NCBI GenBank assembly: GCA_003598015.1
Contig: QZKE01000066.1
Coordinates: 1-64,000 of the forward strand
Reading direction: 5' to 3'
From: Actinomycetota bacterium
GTDB lineage: Bacteria > Actinomycetota > Geothermincolia > Geothermincolales > RBG-13-55-18
DNA length: 64,000 bases
Shown: positions 27,139-36,903 of the stretch, one piece after another
Position numbering within the stretch: the first letter of the stretch is position 1
Layout of the letters: the number at the start of each line of letters is the position of its first letter
The notes under the pieces: model-generated
Database searches by the model: none
What the model was told of the DNA's origin: nothing
The model's input: only the letters and a program-made list of their open reading frames with translations
Made by a program: the position numbers and the translations under genes

Positions 27139-28614
27139 TTGGAAGCACTGTACGCAATGAAAGCATGGGAATTGCAGGATATGATCGACCGCGGCGAGGT
27201 GAGCGTATCGGAGGTGCTGGACGCGGTGCTCGCCCGCCTCGAGCAGGTCGAGAACGAGGTGCATTCCTATATTACGCTGACCCTGGATGCCGCGCGCGCG
27301 GCAGCGGCCGAGGCGGACCGGGCGAGGGATGGCGGAAAGAGCCCGGGCGCGGCGGCAGGCATCCCCATGGCCATCAAGGACGTCTTGTGCACGCGGGGAA
27401 TACGCACCACTTGCGGTTCGCGCATCCTCGAGGAATACATACCCGTTTACGATGCCACCGTACTGGAGAGACTGCGCCACGCGGGCCTGGTGTTGGTGGG
27501 GAAGGCCAACATGGACGAGTTCGCCATGGGGTCGTCCACCGAGAACTCGGCCTACGGCCCCACCCGCAACCCCTGGGACCTGGAGCGTGTCCCCGGCGGA
27601 TCGAGCGGAGGTTCGGCCGCGGCGGTCGCCGCGGGGGAAGCGATCTGGGCCTTGGGCTCCGACACGGGAGGCTCCATACGCCAGCCCGCTTCCTTCTGCG
27701 GCCTTGTGGGCATGAAACCGACCTACGGGCTGGTCTCCCGTTACGGGCTGGTCGCCTTCGCTTCTTCCCTGGACCAGGTAGGTCCCATAGCACGAGACGT
27801 GCGGGACTGTGCCCTCCTGTTATCCCTCATCGCCGGGCACGATCGCCGCGATTCCACCTCCTTACGGCTCGAGCCGCCCGATTATCTCTCGGCCATGCAG
27901 GGGGATATCCGGGGCCTCAGGGTGGGGATGCCACGCGAGCTCATGCAGGAGGGCTTGACGCCGGGTGTGAGGAAGGCGATGGAAGACTGCCTCCAGAAAT
28001 TCGAGCAACTGGGTGCGGAGGTGGACGAGGCCACGCTGCCCAATCTCGATTATGCGCTCTCCGCCTATTACATCATCGCCCCCGCCGAAGCAAGTTCCAA
28101 CCTGGCCCGCTTCGACGGAGTACGCTACGGCCTGCGGGTGGAAGGCGCCGAAGACATGATGGAGATGTACGGCAGGACACGTGCCGCTGGCTTCGGGCCG
28201 GAGGTCAAGCGGCGCATTATGTTGGGAACCTACGCTCTTTCAGCGGGATACTATGAAGCCTATTACGGCCAGGCCCAGAAGGTAAGGACTCTCATCATTC
28301 GGGATTTCGATGCCGCTTACGAGAAATACGATATATTGGTGAGCCCGACCACCCCGACACCTGCATTCGCGCTGGGGGAGAAGGTGGAGGACCCTCTGGC
28401 CATGTACCTCTCGGATGTGTGCACTATTCCGGTGAACCTGGCGGGCATTCCGGCTATCAGCATACCCTGCGGCCTGGAGGACGGGCTTCCGGTGGGCCTG
28501 CAGATCATGGGCAAGGTACTGGACGAAACTACCGTCCTGCGCGCGGCAAGGGTCATGGAGGAAGCCCTCGCCTTCCGTGAGAAGCCCGGTTCCGGGAAGG
28601 GGGTGGGAGCATGA
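27139..28614 (+). CDS. gatA: Glu/Asp-tRNA amidotransferase subunit A
   Basis: Amidase subunit that releases ammonia from glutamine for the tRNA-bound acid. The amidase triad is complete: Lys80 (AIKD), Ser155 (GGSSGGS) and Ser179 (DTGGSIRQP). TTG 27139 after AGAGGTG places these one residue from their positions in well-studied GatA proteins, which supports this start over the longer open frame from 27058. A total of 491 residues is normal. The end overlaps the gatB start by 4 bp. Confidence 0.95.
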   Translation: MEALYAMKAWELQDMIDRGEVSVSEVLDAVLARLEQVENEVHSYITLTLDAARAAAAEADRARDGGKSPGAAAGIPMAIKDVLCTRGIRTTCGSRILEEYIPVYDATVLERLRHAGLVLVGKANMDEFAMGSSTENSAYGPTRNPWDLERVPGGSSGGSAAAVAAGEAIWALGSDTGGSIRQPASFCGLVGMKPTYGLVSRYGLVAFASSLDQVGPIARDVRDCALLLSLIAGHDRRDSTSLRLEPPDYLSAMQGDIRGLRVGMPRELMQEGLTPGVRKAMEDCLQKFEQLGAEVDEATLPNLDYALSAYYIIAPAEASSNLARFDGVRYGLRVEGAEDMMEMYGRTRAAGFGPEVKRRIMLGTYALSAGYYEAYYGQAQKVRTLIIRDFDAAYEKYDILVSPTTPTPAFALGEKVEDPLAMYLSDVCTIPVNLAGIPAISIPCGLEDGLPVGLQIMGKVLDETTVLRAARVMEEALAFREKPGSGKGVGA

Positions 28615-30068
28615 GCGGGTTAGAGGTAGTAATCGGCCTGGAGATACATGCCGAGCTCAAGACCCTCTCCAAGATGTTCTGCTCCTGTGACGCTTCCTTT
28701 GGAGGAGAACCGAACTCTCGAACCTGCCCGGTATGCCTGGGGCTCCCCGGAGTCCTGCCGGTGCTCAACCGCAAGGCGGTGGAACTGGCGACGCGTCTGG
28801 CGCTGGCTCTGCATTGCGATATAGCTCCTTACAGTATCTTCCACCGCAAAAACTATTTCTATCCCGATATGCCCAAGAATTTTCAGATATCCCAGTATGA
28901 CCTGCCGCTGGGGATCGGAGGCTACCTGGACCTGGAGATGGAAGAGGGAAGGGTGCGTGTAGGCATTACACGCGTACACCTGGAGGAGGATACCGGCAAG
29001 ACCGTGCACGCCAGCGAGAGCGGGAGGATACACGATTCGGAGTACAGCCTGGAGGACTTCAACCGCGCCGGTGTGCCCCTGCTGGAGATAGTGACGGAAC
29101 CCGATATCCGCACGCCTATACAGGCACGTATGTTTATGCAGGAACTGAAGAGCATCATGGAGCACCTGGAGGTGTCGGACTGCAAGATGGAGGAAGGCAG
29201 CCTGCGCTGCGACGCGAACGTATCCCTGCGTCCGCAGGGTTCTCCGCAGCTCGGAGTGAAGGCCGAAGTTAAAAACATGAACTCGTTTCGGGCCCTCTAC
29301 CGCGCCCTGGATTACGAGATAATGCGGCAAGGGGATTTGCTGGCCTCGGGAGGAGAGGTGGTACAGGAAACACGGCACTGGGACGCGGACTCGGGCGTGA
29401 CCACGCCGCTGCGTACAAAGGAGTACGCCTACGACTACCGTTATTTCCCCGAACCGGACCTGGTGCCGCTGCAGCTGGACCTCTCTTTCATCGACGGGGT
29501 TCGGGCTGGCCTCCCAGAGCTCCCGTCGCAGAGGAGGAGCCGCTTGCAGGAGGATTTAGGCCTGCCGGAACACGATGCCGGGCTTCTCACTTCCTCAAAG
29601 GCCCTCGCCGACTTCTTCGAGGCCGCGGTGGATGCCGGAGCGGAGCCCAAGGCGGCCAGCAACTGGATGATGGGGGAACTTTCCGCACACCTCAACGCTC
29701 ATAATATCGAGATCTCAGAGGTGCCTATAACGCCCGCTCAACTCGCAGCCATGATCGCACTGATCGATAAGGGGGTTATCAGCGGCAAGATCGCCAAATC
29801 CGTCTTCGAGGCTATGCTGGCAAGCGGCAATGATGCGGAGACCATCGTAAAGGAAAAGGGCATCACCCAGATAAGCGACGAGGAAGAGCTGGTCAGGCAT
29901 ATAGAGGAGGCGATAAGGGAAAACCCAGCCAGTGTCGAAGATTACCGCAAAGGCAAGGAGAAGGCCCTGGGATTCCTGGTCGGGCAGGTGATGCGCAAGA
30001 CCAAAGGTCGGGCTAACCCGCAGCTCGTGAACGAGCTGCTGCGGCGCAGCCTGGAAGGCGAGGGATGA
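28611..30068 (+). CDS. gatB: Glu/Asp-tRNA amidotransferase subunit B
   Basis: Kinase and tRNA-binding subunit of GatCAB, 485 residues. Starts with [20 protein letters not shown], has the zinc-site cysteines (FCSC...CPVCLG), the [20 protein letters not shown] segment of the phosphorylation site, and ends with the YqeY-like helical tail ([17 protein letters not shown]). ATG 28611 overlaps gatA. Together with gltX and tRNA-Gln in the same window it indicates the indirect route to Gln-tRNA. Confidence 0.96.
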   Translation: MSGLEVVIGLEIHAELKTLSKMFCSCDASFGGEPNSRTCPVCLGLPGVLPVLNRKAVELATRLALALHCDIAPYSIFHRKNYFYPDMPKNFQISQYDLPLGIGGYLDLEMEEGRVRVGITRVHLEEDTGKTVHASESGRIHDSEYSLEDFNRAGVPLLEIVTEPDIRTPIQARMFMQELKSIMEHLEVSDCKMEEGSLRCDANVSLRPQGSPQLGVKAEVKNMNSFRALYRALDYEIMRQGDLLASGGEVVQETRHWDADSGVTTPLRTKEYAYDYRYFPEPDLVPLQLDLSFIDGVRAGLPELPSQRRSRLQEDLGLPEHDAGLLTSSKALADFFEAAVDAGAEPKAASNWMMGELSAHLNAHNIEISEVPITPAQLAAMIALIDKGVISGKIAKSVFEAMLASGNDAETIVKEKGITQISDEEELVRHIEEAIRENPASVEDYRKGKEKALGFLVGQVMRKTKGRANPQLVNELLRRSLEGEG

Positions 30069-30100
30069 GAGCCCGATAACGGAATGACTGGAGGTAGAAT

Positions 30101-31096
30101 ATGGTAGACGAAGTCCAGAAGACGTGTCCTGGTTGCGGCACGCCTTTAAAGGAGGGAGCATCGTTCTGCACCAATTGCGGCGCCGCACTGACGGGACCGG
30201 AGGCGGCTGCAGCCGCGGCCGCTGCGCCCCCGCCGACGGCGGAAGGACCTCCTCCGGTGCCACCGGCTGCAGCCGGAGCGCCGCCCGTGCCCCCTGTACC
30301 TCAAGCGCCGGTGCCACCGGCGGTGGGAGAAGGTGCCCCCGAGGCACCCATGCCCGGAATAGCCCCGATGGTGCCGCCCAAACGCAGCAAGGCGCCACTG
30401 GTAGTGGGCGTCATCGGCGGTATCCTGGTCGTGGCGGGCATCGTGGTGCTGGTGCTGTGGCTCGCCGTATGGAAGGACGGTGGTGGGGGAGGCGCCGGTG
30501 ACCCCATAGACCTGGCGGAGCAATACATCAACGCCATGGAGAAGGGGGATGCAGACGCCTATTTCGCATGCTTTGAGCCCGAGTTCTTCTCCATGGAGGA
30601 CAATCCCCTCATGGAGGAGATGGGCATGGATGTCAAGGAACTGATCGAGATGACCTTCGACATCGCCGAGATAAAGTTCGACGACTACGCCCTGGAGCTG
30701 GAATCCGAGCAGGGGAACAAGGCCACGGTAGTGACCACCTCCGGGAACCTGTCCATCTCGAGCATGGGTTTCGAGCAGGAATACGACCTGGCGGAAGAGC
30801 CCATGGTCTTCGAGATGATCAAGAAGAACGGCAGGTGGTACCTGAGCGATGACCCCATGCCGGGTTCCATGGGAGGCGATATGGATCTCGAGGACCTCAA
30901 CATAGAGGACCTCGACCTGGAGGACCTGGACCAACTCATACCCGAGGATCTCAACATGGAGGACTTCGAGAATATGTTTCCCGAGGACCTCAACCTGGAG
31001 GACCTGGAGAATATGAGCGAGGAGGACATCAACCAGCTCCTCGAGGAACTGGAGAAGTTGATGGAGGATATGCCCACCGAGGGGAATAGCACCTGA
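30101..31096 (+). CDS. Zinc-ribbon membrane protein with acidic LEDL-repeat tail
   Basis: 331 residues. N-terminal zinc ribbon (CPGCG near 9, CTNCG near 23), Ala/Pro-rich linker (about 34-95), one transmembrane helix (about 103-124), an extracytoplasmic NTF2-like domain (about 136-250: AEQYINAMEKGDADAYFACF, ending KKNGRWYLSDD) and a tail of repeated D/N-x-E-D-L units (about 260-320). Zinc ribbon plus single helix plus NTF2-like domain is a common layout of unknown function in Gram-positive lineages. The acidic repeat is unusual. It follows gatB by 32 bp and ends before a strong terminator. Confidence 0.7.
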   Translation: MVDEVQKTCPGCGTPLKEGASFCTNCGAALTGPEAAAAAAAAPPPTAEGPPPVPPAAAGAPPVPPVPQAPVPPAVGEGAPEAPMPGIAPMVPPKRSKAPLVVGVIGGILVVAGIVVLVLWLAVWKDGGGGGAGDPIDLAEQYINAMEKGDADAYFACFEPEFFSMEDNPLMEEMGMDVKELIEMTFDIAEIKFDDYALELESEQGNKATVVTTSGNLSISSMGFEQEYDLAEEPMVFEMIKKNGRWYLSDDPMPGSMGGDMDLEDLNIEDLDLEDLDQLIPEDLNMEDFENMFPEDLNLEDLENMSEEDINQLLEELEKLMEDMPTEGNST

Positions 31097-31138
31097 TAGC
31101 TGTGGGCAGCTCCGGGTGAGTATCTAGTAGAGGACGGG

Positions 31139-31167
31139 AAAGGCGGAGGCGAGAACCTCCGCCTTTT
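31139..31167. terminator. Bidirectional intrinsic terminator
   Basis: AAAGGCGGAGG (31139-31149), loop CGAGAA, CCTCCGCCTTTT (31156-31167). The perfect 11-bp stem has T runs on both strands and sits between the convergent zinc-ribbon gene and gcvH. Confidence 0.9.
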
Positions 31168-31187
31168 CGTGCTTTGCTCTTTACGTC

Positions 31188-31568
31188 TCAGGCCTCGGCT
31201 ACCAGCTTCTCGTAGGCGGCGGCGTCCATGAGATCGTCCGCTCCCGAGGGGTCTCCGAGCTCCACCTTGACCATCCACCCCGCTTCGTAGCAGTCCTCGT
31301 TGATGATCTCCGGCGCCTCGACGACTTCCTGGTTGGTCTCGACGATGGTGCCGTTGACCGGGCTGTATACGTCGGAGACGGACTTCACGGATTCGATCTC
31401 CGCATAGGGCTTGCCGGTTGCGACTTCCGTTCCCGTAGCCGGGAGTTCGAGGAAGACGATCTCTCCAAGCTGGTCCTGGGCGTAATAGGTTATTCCCAGG
31501 GTGGCGATGTTGCCATCGATCCGGGCCCAGCAGTGCTCTTCATGATACTTGAGGTCATCAGGGTACAT
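31188..31568 (-). CDS. gcvH: Glycine cleavage system H protein (lipoyl carrier)
   Basis: 126 residues. The lipoylated lysine is Lys62 in AEIESVKSVSDVYSP. H protein shuttles the aminomethyl group between glycine decarboxylase and the T protein. ATG 31568 lies 8 nt after GGAGG; the GTG at 31577 would overlap the ribosome site. It is downstream of lpd on the same strand. GcvP and GcvT are not in the window. With LipA, AcsE and formate dehydrogenase nearby, use in the reductive direction is possible but unproven. Confidence 0.94.
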   Translation of the reverse strand: MYPDDLKYHEEHCWARIDGNIATLGITYYAQDQLGEIVFLELPATGTEVATGKPYAEIESVKSVSDVYSPVNGTIVETNQEVVEAPEIINEDCYEAGWMVKVELGDPSGADDLMDAAAYEKLVAEA

Positions 31569-31641
31569 GTGCTTCACCTCCAGGTAGCTCGAACACGACT
31601 ATGACATAATATCGCAACCGCCAGCGGTGTGCTATACCGCT

Positions 31642-33051
31642 CTATTTTCGCGCCGGGGCCGCATGGATGGCACGGTCATGTGCAGCTTCAGCCGCTTCCA
31701 TCACGGCCTCCGCAAGGCTGGGATGGGCGTGTACGGTCCTCCCGAGCTGGCTGGCGGTTATGCCCATCTGTATGGCCAGGGCGAGCTCGTGGATGAGGTC
31801 GGATGCATGAGCACTCATGATCTGGCAACCGATGATCTTATCCGATCCGGCATCCGTAACCAGTTGGATGAAGCCCTGCCCCTTGCCCATGGCCAGAGCC
31901 TTGCCCAGGCCGCCGAACATGAAACGCCCGATGCGGGTCTCTATGCCCCGCTCCTCCGCCTTGGAGGGGGTAAGGCCTACGCTGGCTATCTCGGGCTCGG
32001 TGAAAATGCAGGCGGGTACCACGTTATAATTCATCACCGTATCCATACCCATGGCGTTCTCCGCGGCGCACACACCCTCGAACGAGGCGACGTGGGCCAG
32101 AAGGATACCGCCGACGACATCGCCGATGGCGTATACGCCGGGTACACTGGTCTCCATGTGTTCGTTGACCAGGATCTCCCCGCGCTGACCCACCTCGACC
32201 CCCACTCCCTCCAGTCCCAGGCCCGCGGAGTTGAGCGACCTGCCTATGGAGACCAGGAGCTTGTCGGCCTCGAGGACATCGCCGGTGGAGAGCCTTGCCT
32301 TAACACCGTCCGCCCGGTATTCAACCATCTCCTCGATGGTGGTCTCGGTGAGGATCTCGATACCCTTCTTGCTCAAGATCCTCTTCATCTGTTGGGAGAC
32401 GCGATCATCCTCGGTGGGGAGAATGCGCGGCATGAGCTCTACCATGGTGACCTTGGTGCCCAGGGCGTTGTAGATGGTGGCGAATTCAGAGCCCACCACG
32501 CCGCTGCCCACGATGATCATGGCCTTGGGTATCTCGGTGAGTTCCAGGCCCTCGGTGGAGGTAAGGATAGCCGGCTGAGCGAAGTCGAAGGTGGGCAGGC
32601 GTGCCGGCTCCGAGCCCGTGGCCAGGATCACCTTCTCGGTTTCGATGAACTTCTCGCCCTCTTCCGTCTCCACCTTCACCTGGCCGGGCGAAGCGAGGCT
32701 GGCCGTTCCCTGTACGAAATCGACCTTATTGGCCTTGAGGAGCTGCGCGATACCGTTGCGCAGCTGCGCGCTTATCTTCTCCTTGCGCTCCACCATGGCC
32801 TTGAGGTCGGGAACCGGGTCCGAGACTTTGATGCCGTATTCCTCGGCATCTTTGATGGTCTCCAGCGCTTCCGCGCAAGCGAGCAGGGCTTTGGTTGGTA
32901 TGCAGCCCCAGTTGAGGCAGGTACCGCCCAGCAGGTTCTTCTCGACCAGCACAACCTCGCCGCCCAGCTGGGCCGCCCTGATGGCTGCCACGTAGCCTCC
33001 CGGTCCGGCTCCTACGACGACCAGCTTGGCTTTCTGCGTTTCTGCTGCCAT
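31642..33051 (-). CDS. lpdA: Dihydrolipoamide dehydrogenase
   Basis: FAD/NAD-dependent disulfide reductase that reoxidises dihydrolipoyl groups, 469 residues. FAD motif VVVGAGPGGYVAA, redox cysteines Cys45 and Cys50 in GGTCLNWGC, second dinucleotide motif IIVGSGVVGSEFA, and C-terminal HAHPSLAEAV with the His-Glu pair. Strong ribosome site AAGGAGGAG before ATG 33051. 73 bp upstream of gcvH, so it most likely serves the glycine cleavage complex. No E1/E2 genes of 2-oxoacid dehydrogenases are nearby. Confidence 0.95.
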   Translation of the reverse strand: MAAETQKAKLVVVGAGPGGYVAAIRAAQLGGEVVLVEKNLLGGTCLNWGCIPTKALLACAEALETIKDAEEYGIKVSDPVPDLKAMVERKEKISAQLRNGIAQLLKANKVDFVQGTASLASPGQVKVETEEGEKFIETEKVILATGSEPARLPTFDFAQPAILTSTEGLELTEIPKAMIIVGSGVVGSEFATIYNALGTKVTMVELMPRILPTEDDRVSQQMKRILSKKGIEILTETTIEEMVEYRADGVKARLSTGDVLEADKLLVSIGRSLNSAGLGLEGVGVEVGQRGEILVNEHMETSVPGVYAIGDVVGGILLAHVASFEGVCAAENAMGMDTVMNYNVVPACIFTEPEIASVGLTPSKAEERGIETRIGRFMFGGLGKALAMGKGQGFIQLVTDAGSDKIIGCQIMSAHASDLIHELALAIQMGITASQLGRTVHAHPSLAEAVMEAAEAAHDRAIHAAPARK

Positions 33052-33416
33052 GTCTCCTCCTTCGGACTATTCTGCGATTCCGCGGGTTTACATCGATGGC
33101 CTGTGGGCATACTTGGCGTGATCCCGTGCCCAGGATATTTTATCATCATCCGAGCACACGGGGTTCTTTTTCCTGCATGGTTGCGCAGATAACCGGTTAT
33201 CCCCTGGCTATGTTCCCGGTCAAGGCGCCTGGTCTGTTTTTTACTTCAGATTCAAGCCTTCAGACTCAAGGCTGGGGGGGTTTTGCGAAAACTCATTTTG
33301 TGGTGAATAATGATAGCCGTGAATCGCTGAGCGCATATGCCGCAAGACGATGAATAGACTCTTCCAGCAGCACCGATATATATACGCAAGAGACATGATG
33401 AGGAGAGGACCGGGCC
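33052..33416. other. Divergent intergenic region between lpd and the hydro-lyase genes
   Basis: 365 bp with no gene. It must hold the promoters for both directions but I cannot place them with confidence. A small hairpin AGCCTT/AAGGCT (about 33256-33274) precedes a G7 run. Confidence 0.5.
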
Positions 33417-34670
33417 ATGGGCATGACCATAGCCGAGAAGATATTCTCCAACCACTGTGGCCGCGAAGTGCGGGCGGGCGAGCTCGTCGTCACGGAGGTG
33501 GACTTCATGATGGGCCAGGATGGCACCTCCCCCCTGGCTATCAAGGCCTTTCGCGAGCTCGGCGGCGAGAGGGTGCTGGATCCCTCCCGCGTTGCGCTGG
33601 TCATCGATCACAGCGCTCCCAGCCCGCTGGAGGGCGTCTCCAACCTCCATACCCTGATGCGCTCCTTCGCGGCGGAGCATGGGATCGGGATCTTCGACAT
33701 AGGCTGCGGCGTCTGCCACTGCCTCCTCCCCGAGCAGGGCCTGGTCGCGCCGGGGGACATAGTTATTGGAGCGGACTCCCATACCACCACCTACGGGGCC
33801 GTCAACGCCTTCTCGACCGGGGTGGGTTCCACGGACCTGGCCGCGGCGATGCTCACCGGAAGGCTGTGGTTCAAGGTGCCGCATACCCTGCGCCTGGAGC
33901 TGCGGGGCACGCTTCCCATCGGGGTCTACTCCAAAGACGTCGCTCTTTACCTCGCGGGCAGGATCACCGCGGACGGAGCGACCTACATGGCGGTGGAATA
34001 CGGGGGTGAGCTCATCACCTCGCTCAGCGTCGAGGCGCGCTTCACAATATCCAACATGGCGGTGGAGATGGGGGCGAAGGCCGGCCTCATGGAGGCCGAC
34101 GCAAAAACGCTGGAGTGGGTCTCCGGACGTGTCACGCGTCCCTTCAATCCGGCGGCTCCCGACCGCGGCGCCGATTACGCGGAGGTGATGGAATTCGCAC
34201 TGGATGGCCTCCCACCCCAGGTTGCCGAGCCGCACTGCGTGGACAGCGTAAAGCCGGTGGAGGAGTTGGAGGGCATACCTGTCCAGGAAGCGGTCATCGG
34301 GACCTGTACCAATGGCCGCCTCGAGGATCTGGAGGTGGCGGCACGTATCCTGTCCGGCAGGAGGGTCAGCCCCGAGGTGCGTCTCATTGTGGCGCCGGCC
34401 TCCCGCAGGGTGCTCATGCAAGGTATGGAGAAAGGTATAGTGCAGAGGCTGATAGAGGCGGGAGCGGTGTTCGTAGCCCCGGGCTGCGGGCCCTGTGTGG
34501 GCACGCATAACGGCGTGCCCTCGGATGGGGAGCGGGTCATTTCCACGGCAAACCGTAACTTCAAGGGGCGCATGGGGAACGCAAACGCTTTCATCTACCT
34601 GGCCAGCCCGGCCACGGTTGCGGCGAGCGCGGTGGCCGGAAAGATAACCGACCCCCGCCGCATGCTGTAA
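33417..34670 (+). CDS. Aconitase-family hydro-lyase large subunit (LeuC/HacA type)
   Basis: 417 residues, the length of the two-subunit isopropylmalate/homoaconitate dehydratase large chain. Cluster ligands are visible in VIGTCTNGR and PGCGPCVG; GADSHTTTYGA and STANRNFKGRMG are conserved active-site segments. It is followed by its small subunit and an isocitrate-type dehydrogenase rather than by leucine genes, while a separate leuCD pair lies at 47856-49627. I infer that this pair acts on citrate or a homologue and stands in for aconitase, but homoaconitase or a second isopropylmalate isomerase is possible. Confidence 0.8.
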   Translation: MGMTIAEKIFSNHCGREVRAGELVVTEVDFMMGQDGTSPLAIKAFRELGGERVLDPSRVALVIDHSAPSPLEGVSNLHTLMRSFAAEHGIGIFDIGCGVCHCLLPEQGLVAPGDIVIGADSHTTTYGAVNAFSTGVGSTDLAAAMLTGRLWFKVPHTLRLELRGTLPIGVYSKDVALYLAGRITADGATYMAVEYGGELITSLSVEARFTISNMAVEMGAKAGLMEADAKTLEWVSGRVTRPFNPAAPDRGADYAEVMEFALDGLPPQVAEPHCVDSVKPVEELEGIPVQEAVIGTCTNGRLEDLEVAARILSGRRVSPEVRLIVAPASRRVLMQGMEKGIVQRLIEAGAVFVAPGCGPCVGTHNGVPSDGERVISTANRNFKGRMGNANAFIYLASPATVAASAVAGKITDPRRML

Positions 34671-34695
34671 GGGCGGGATCGGAGGACGGAGTCAC

Positions 34696-35205
34696 ATGGA
34701 AGAGGGAATGGTGTTGAGGGGCAAGGCCCATGTCTTTGGAGATGATGTGAACACCGATTACATCATCTCGGGCAAGTACAAGTTCAAGACCCTGGACATG
34801 GACGAGCTGGCCTGCCATTGCATGGAGGATCTGGATCCGGATTTCAACCAGAGGGTAAGGCCGGGTGATTTCATCGTAGCCGGCGGTAATTTCGGCTGCG
34901 GCTCCTCGCGGGAGCAGGCACCGCTGGTCATCAAGCATGCCGGCGTGAGTGCCGTACTGGCACGCTCCTTCGCACGCATCTTCTTCCGCAATGCCATCAA
35001 CAAGGGGTTGCCTGTCGTGGAATGCGATACATCGCAGATAGTGGATGGGGACGAACTGGAGATAAACCTGGGGGCGGGGAAAGTAACCGACCTGACACGC
35101 GGCACCGAGATGGATATAATCCCGTTACCCGTGGTGATGATGGAGATAATAAGAGAGGGCGGGCTCATCGATTACCTGAAAAAACACGGAGGATTCAGAC
35201 TATGA
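34696..35205 (+). CDS. Aconitase-family hydro-lyase small subunit (LeuD/HacB type)
   Basis: 169-residue swivel-domain subunit that completes the active site of the large chain. Conserved GDDVNTDYI near the start and [10 protein letters not shown] near 72. The substrate-choosing loop after the DTD motif reads GKYKFKTLD here, with basic residues, but ARHLALKD in the LeuD at 49118-49627. In archaeal relatives this loop is known to decide between isopropylmalate and tricarboxylic substrates, so the basic version fits an extra carboxylate. It overlaps the dehydrogenase start by 4 bp. Ribosome site GGAGGACGG before ATG 34696. Confidence 0.82.
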   Translation: MEEGMVLRGKAHVFGDDVNTDYIISGKYKFKTLDMDELACHCMEDLDPDFNQRVRPGDFIVAGGNFGCGSSREQAPLVIKHAGVSAVLARSFARIFFRNAINKGLPVVECDTSQIVDGDELEINLGAGKVTDLTRGTEMDIIPLPVVMMEIIREGGLIDYLKKHGGFRL

Positions 35206-36197
35206 AGAAGGTCACACTCATACCCGGAGACGGGATAGGCCCCGAGATCGTAGAAGCCTGCCGCAGGATCGTCGAGGCAGTGGGGGTCGAGATCGCATGG
35301 GACTTGCAGGAGGCGGGGGCCGACGTGATGGAAAAATACGGCACACCCCTGCCGACACACGTCCTCGACTCGATCCGTGCCAACAAGGTGGCCATGAAGG
35401 GCCCCATCACCACACCGGTGGGCTCCGGGTTCCGCAGCATCAACGTCGCCCTGCGCAAGGAACTCGACCTCTATGCCAACCTGCGCCCGGCCAGGAGCAT
35501 AGAGGGAGTGCGTTCCCCCTACAGGGATATCGACCTGGTGGTGGTGAGGGAAAATACCGAAGACCTGTATGCGGGCATCGAGCGCCAGGTCGACGAGGAT
35601 ACGGCGGAGAGCATAAAACTCATAACCCGCGGTGCATCCGAGCGTATCTGCCGTTTCGCCTTCGAGTATGCACGGCGGGAGGGACGGCGCAAGGTTACAG
35701 CGGTGCACAAGGCGAATATCCTCAAGTTCACCGACGGCATGTTCCTGGAGGTGGCGCGCAAGGTGGCGCAGGATTTTCCGGATATCGAGTTCGAGGACCG
35801 CATCGTGGATAATATGGCCATGCAACTGGTGCAGAAACCGCATATCTATGATGTGCTGGTCCTCCCCAACCTCTATGGGGATATCATCTCCGACCTGTGC
35901 GCCGGCCTGGTGGGTGGGCTTGGGGTCGCACCCAGCGCCAATATAGGCGACGAGATACAGGTCTTCGAACCGGTGCACGGCAGCGCCCCCAAATATACCG
36001 GCATGAATAAGGTCAATCCCACCGCCCAGATCCTCACGGGTGTACTCATGCTGCATTACATCGGGGAGGAAGAGGCGGCGAACCGCATCTACGACGCGAC
36101 CACGGCGGTGATCGCGGAAGGCAAGACCGTAACCTACGACCTGGGCGGCGAGGCCGGTACCTCCGATATGGCCGACGCCATTATCGCCAAGCTGTGA
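35202..36197 (+). CDS. NAD-type isocitrate dehydrogenase (isocitrate/isopropylmalate family)
   Basis: 331 residues. The substrate site reads S79-I-N81-V-A-L-R85 followed by [13 protein letters not shown]. An SxNxxLR motif is the form found in isocitrate dehydrogenases, whereas isopropylmalate enzymes have a different residue set there. [15 protein letters not shown] and [12 protein letters not shown] are further family blocks. ATG 35202 overlaps the stop of the small hydro-lyase subunit; the longer frame to 35022 lies inside that gene. Together the three genes can convert citrate to 2-oxoglutarate, feeding glutamate synthesis in an anaerobe. Homoisocitrate dehydrogenase is a less likely alternative. 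Confidence 0.82.
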   Translation: MKKVTLIPGDGIGPEIVEACRRIVEAVGVEIAWDLQEAGADVMEKYGTPLPTHVLDSIRANKVAMKGPITTPVGSGFRSINVALRKELDLYANLRPARSIEGVRSPYRDIDLVVVRENTEDLYAGIERQVDEDTAESIKLITRGASERICRFAFEYARREGRRKVTAVHKANILKFTDGMFLEVARKVAQDFPDIEFEDRIVDNMAMQLVQKPHIYDVLVLPNLYGDIISDLCAGLVGGLGVAPSANIGDEIQVFEPVHGSAPKYTGMNKVNPTAQILTGVLMLHYIGEEEAANRIYDATTAVIAEGKTVTYDLGGEAGTSDMADAIIAKL

Positions 36198-36270
36198 GCA
36201 AGAACACCCCATCCGTCTGAGCAACTACATTCGATAGCCTGCATCGCGAAAGCGATTGTGCCGTCTTCGG

Positions 36271-36475
36271 CACAACGGTGCCAGTCGCCAGTCCCGGCGA
36301 AGCCGGGCCTGGCCTGGCACGAGTACGCTGCGGAGAAATATCACAACGGTGACAGTCGCCAGTCCCGGCGAAGCCGGGCCTGGCCTGGCACGAGTACGCT
36401 GCGGAGAAATATCACAACGGTGCCAGTCGCCAGTCCCCGCGAAGCCGGACCTGGCCTGGCACGAGTACGCTGCGG
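36271..36475. repeat. Three tandem 71-bp units, each a long hairpin
   Basis: Units begin at 36271, 36342 and 36413 with CACAACGGTG. Each contains nested stems: GTGCCAG with CTGGCAC outside, GCCAG with CTGGC next, and CCCGGC with GCCGGG around GAA, giving an almost perfect hairpin of roughly 40 nt (the middle unit has a one-base change in the outer stem). Units one and two are nearly identical; unit three has a few substitutions. Placed between the isocitrate dehydrogenase and the small genes. Open frames across it simply repeat the 71-bp period and are not proteins. The rest of 36198-36599 holds no gene. Confidence 0.9.
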
Positions 36476-36531
36476 AAATGAGACGAAGTGCGCGCGCCCG
36501 CCGAGGCCTCCGGCGCGGAGAACATATATAG

Positions 36532-36574
36532 ACATATGCCCATAAAGGGTATAACATAGGTTATGGGCATATGT
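36532..36574. promoter_or_regulatory. Perfect 14-bp dyad upstream of two small genes
   Basis: ACATATGCCCATAA (36532-36545) and its exact reverse complement (36561-36574) flank a 15-nt centre that includes TATAAC, a possible -10. It ends 25 bp before the start codon at 36600. This is in the right place for a repressor operator overlapping the promoter, or for a 5' mRNA hairpin. Confidence 0.6.
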
Positions 36575-36599
36575 TCGTATAGATACGGGAGGTGAGCAG

Positions 36600-36869
36600 A
36601 TGCCGCAGAGAGGAAGAGGAGGGCCTGATTTCAAAAACAGGCCTGGAGGAGGAAGGGGTAACCCCTACCCGTACTGCCGCCGTTATCCGGGTCTGCCGAG
36701 ACGCTGGTGGACTTGTCCATCGTACCGTTCTCCTACGGGAATGTACCCTGATGCCTATACGGCAGGCGCCTGGCCGGGTCACAATATCGGCTTTTGGCGG
36801 GGGGCGCCAGAAGGGGCTGCAATCATAGGCGGTCGGGATGGCACCGGCGGCGGTCTACGAAGGGTGTAG
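36600..36869 (+). CDS. Small Gly/Arg/Pro/Tyr-rich protein
   Basis: 89 residues, rich in glycine, arginine, proline and aromatic residues (PQRGRGGPDF, NPYPYCRRYPG). Strong ribosome site GGGAGGTG before ATG 36600. The composition recalls the N-terminal part of DUF5320-type proteins, one of which is encoded next. Two cysteines only. No function known. It lies directly behind the dyad at 36532-36574 and 34 bp before the next small gene, so the pair is probably one transcript. Confidence 0.55.
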   Translation: MPQRGRGGPDFKNRPGGGRGNPYPYCRRYPGLPRRWWTCPSYRSPTGMYPDAYTAGAWPGHNIGFWRGAPEGAAIIGGRDGTGGGLRRV

Positions 36870-36903
36870 AAAAAAGACGTTCATAGAGAAAGGAGGGTCG
36901 CCG

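Noticed and set aside
35022-35201. N-terminal extension of the isocitrate-type dehydrogenase
   Set aside because: It lies wholly inside the small hydro-lyase subunit gene in another frame; ATG 35202 gives the standard [15 protein letters not shown] start.
36271-36475. CRISPR array
   Set aside because: The 71-bp units are directly abutting, with no variable spacers, and no cas genes are present.
36256-36545. Proteins of about 90 residues across the 71-bp tandem repeats
   Set aside because: Open frames on both strands merely reflect the repeated hairpin units.
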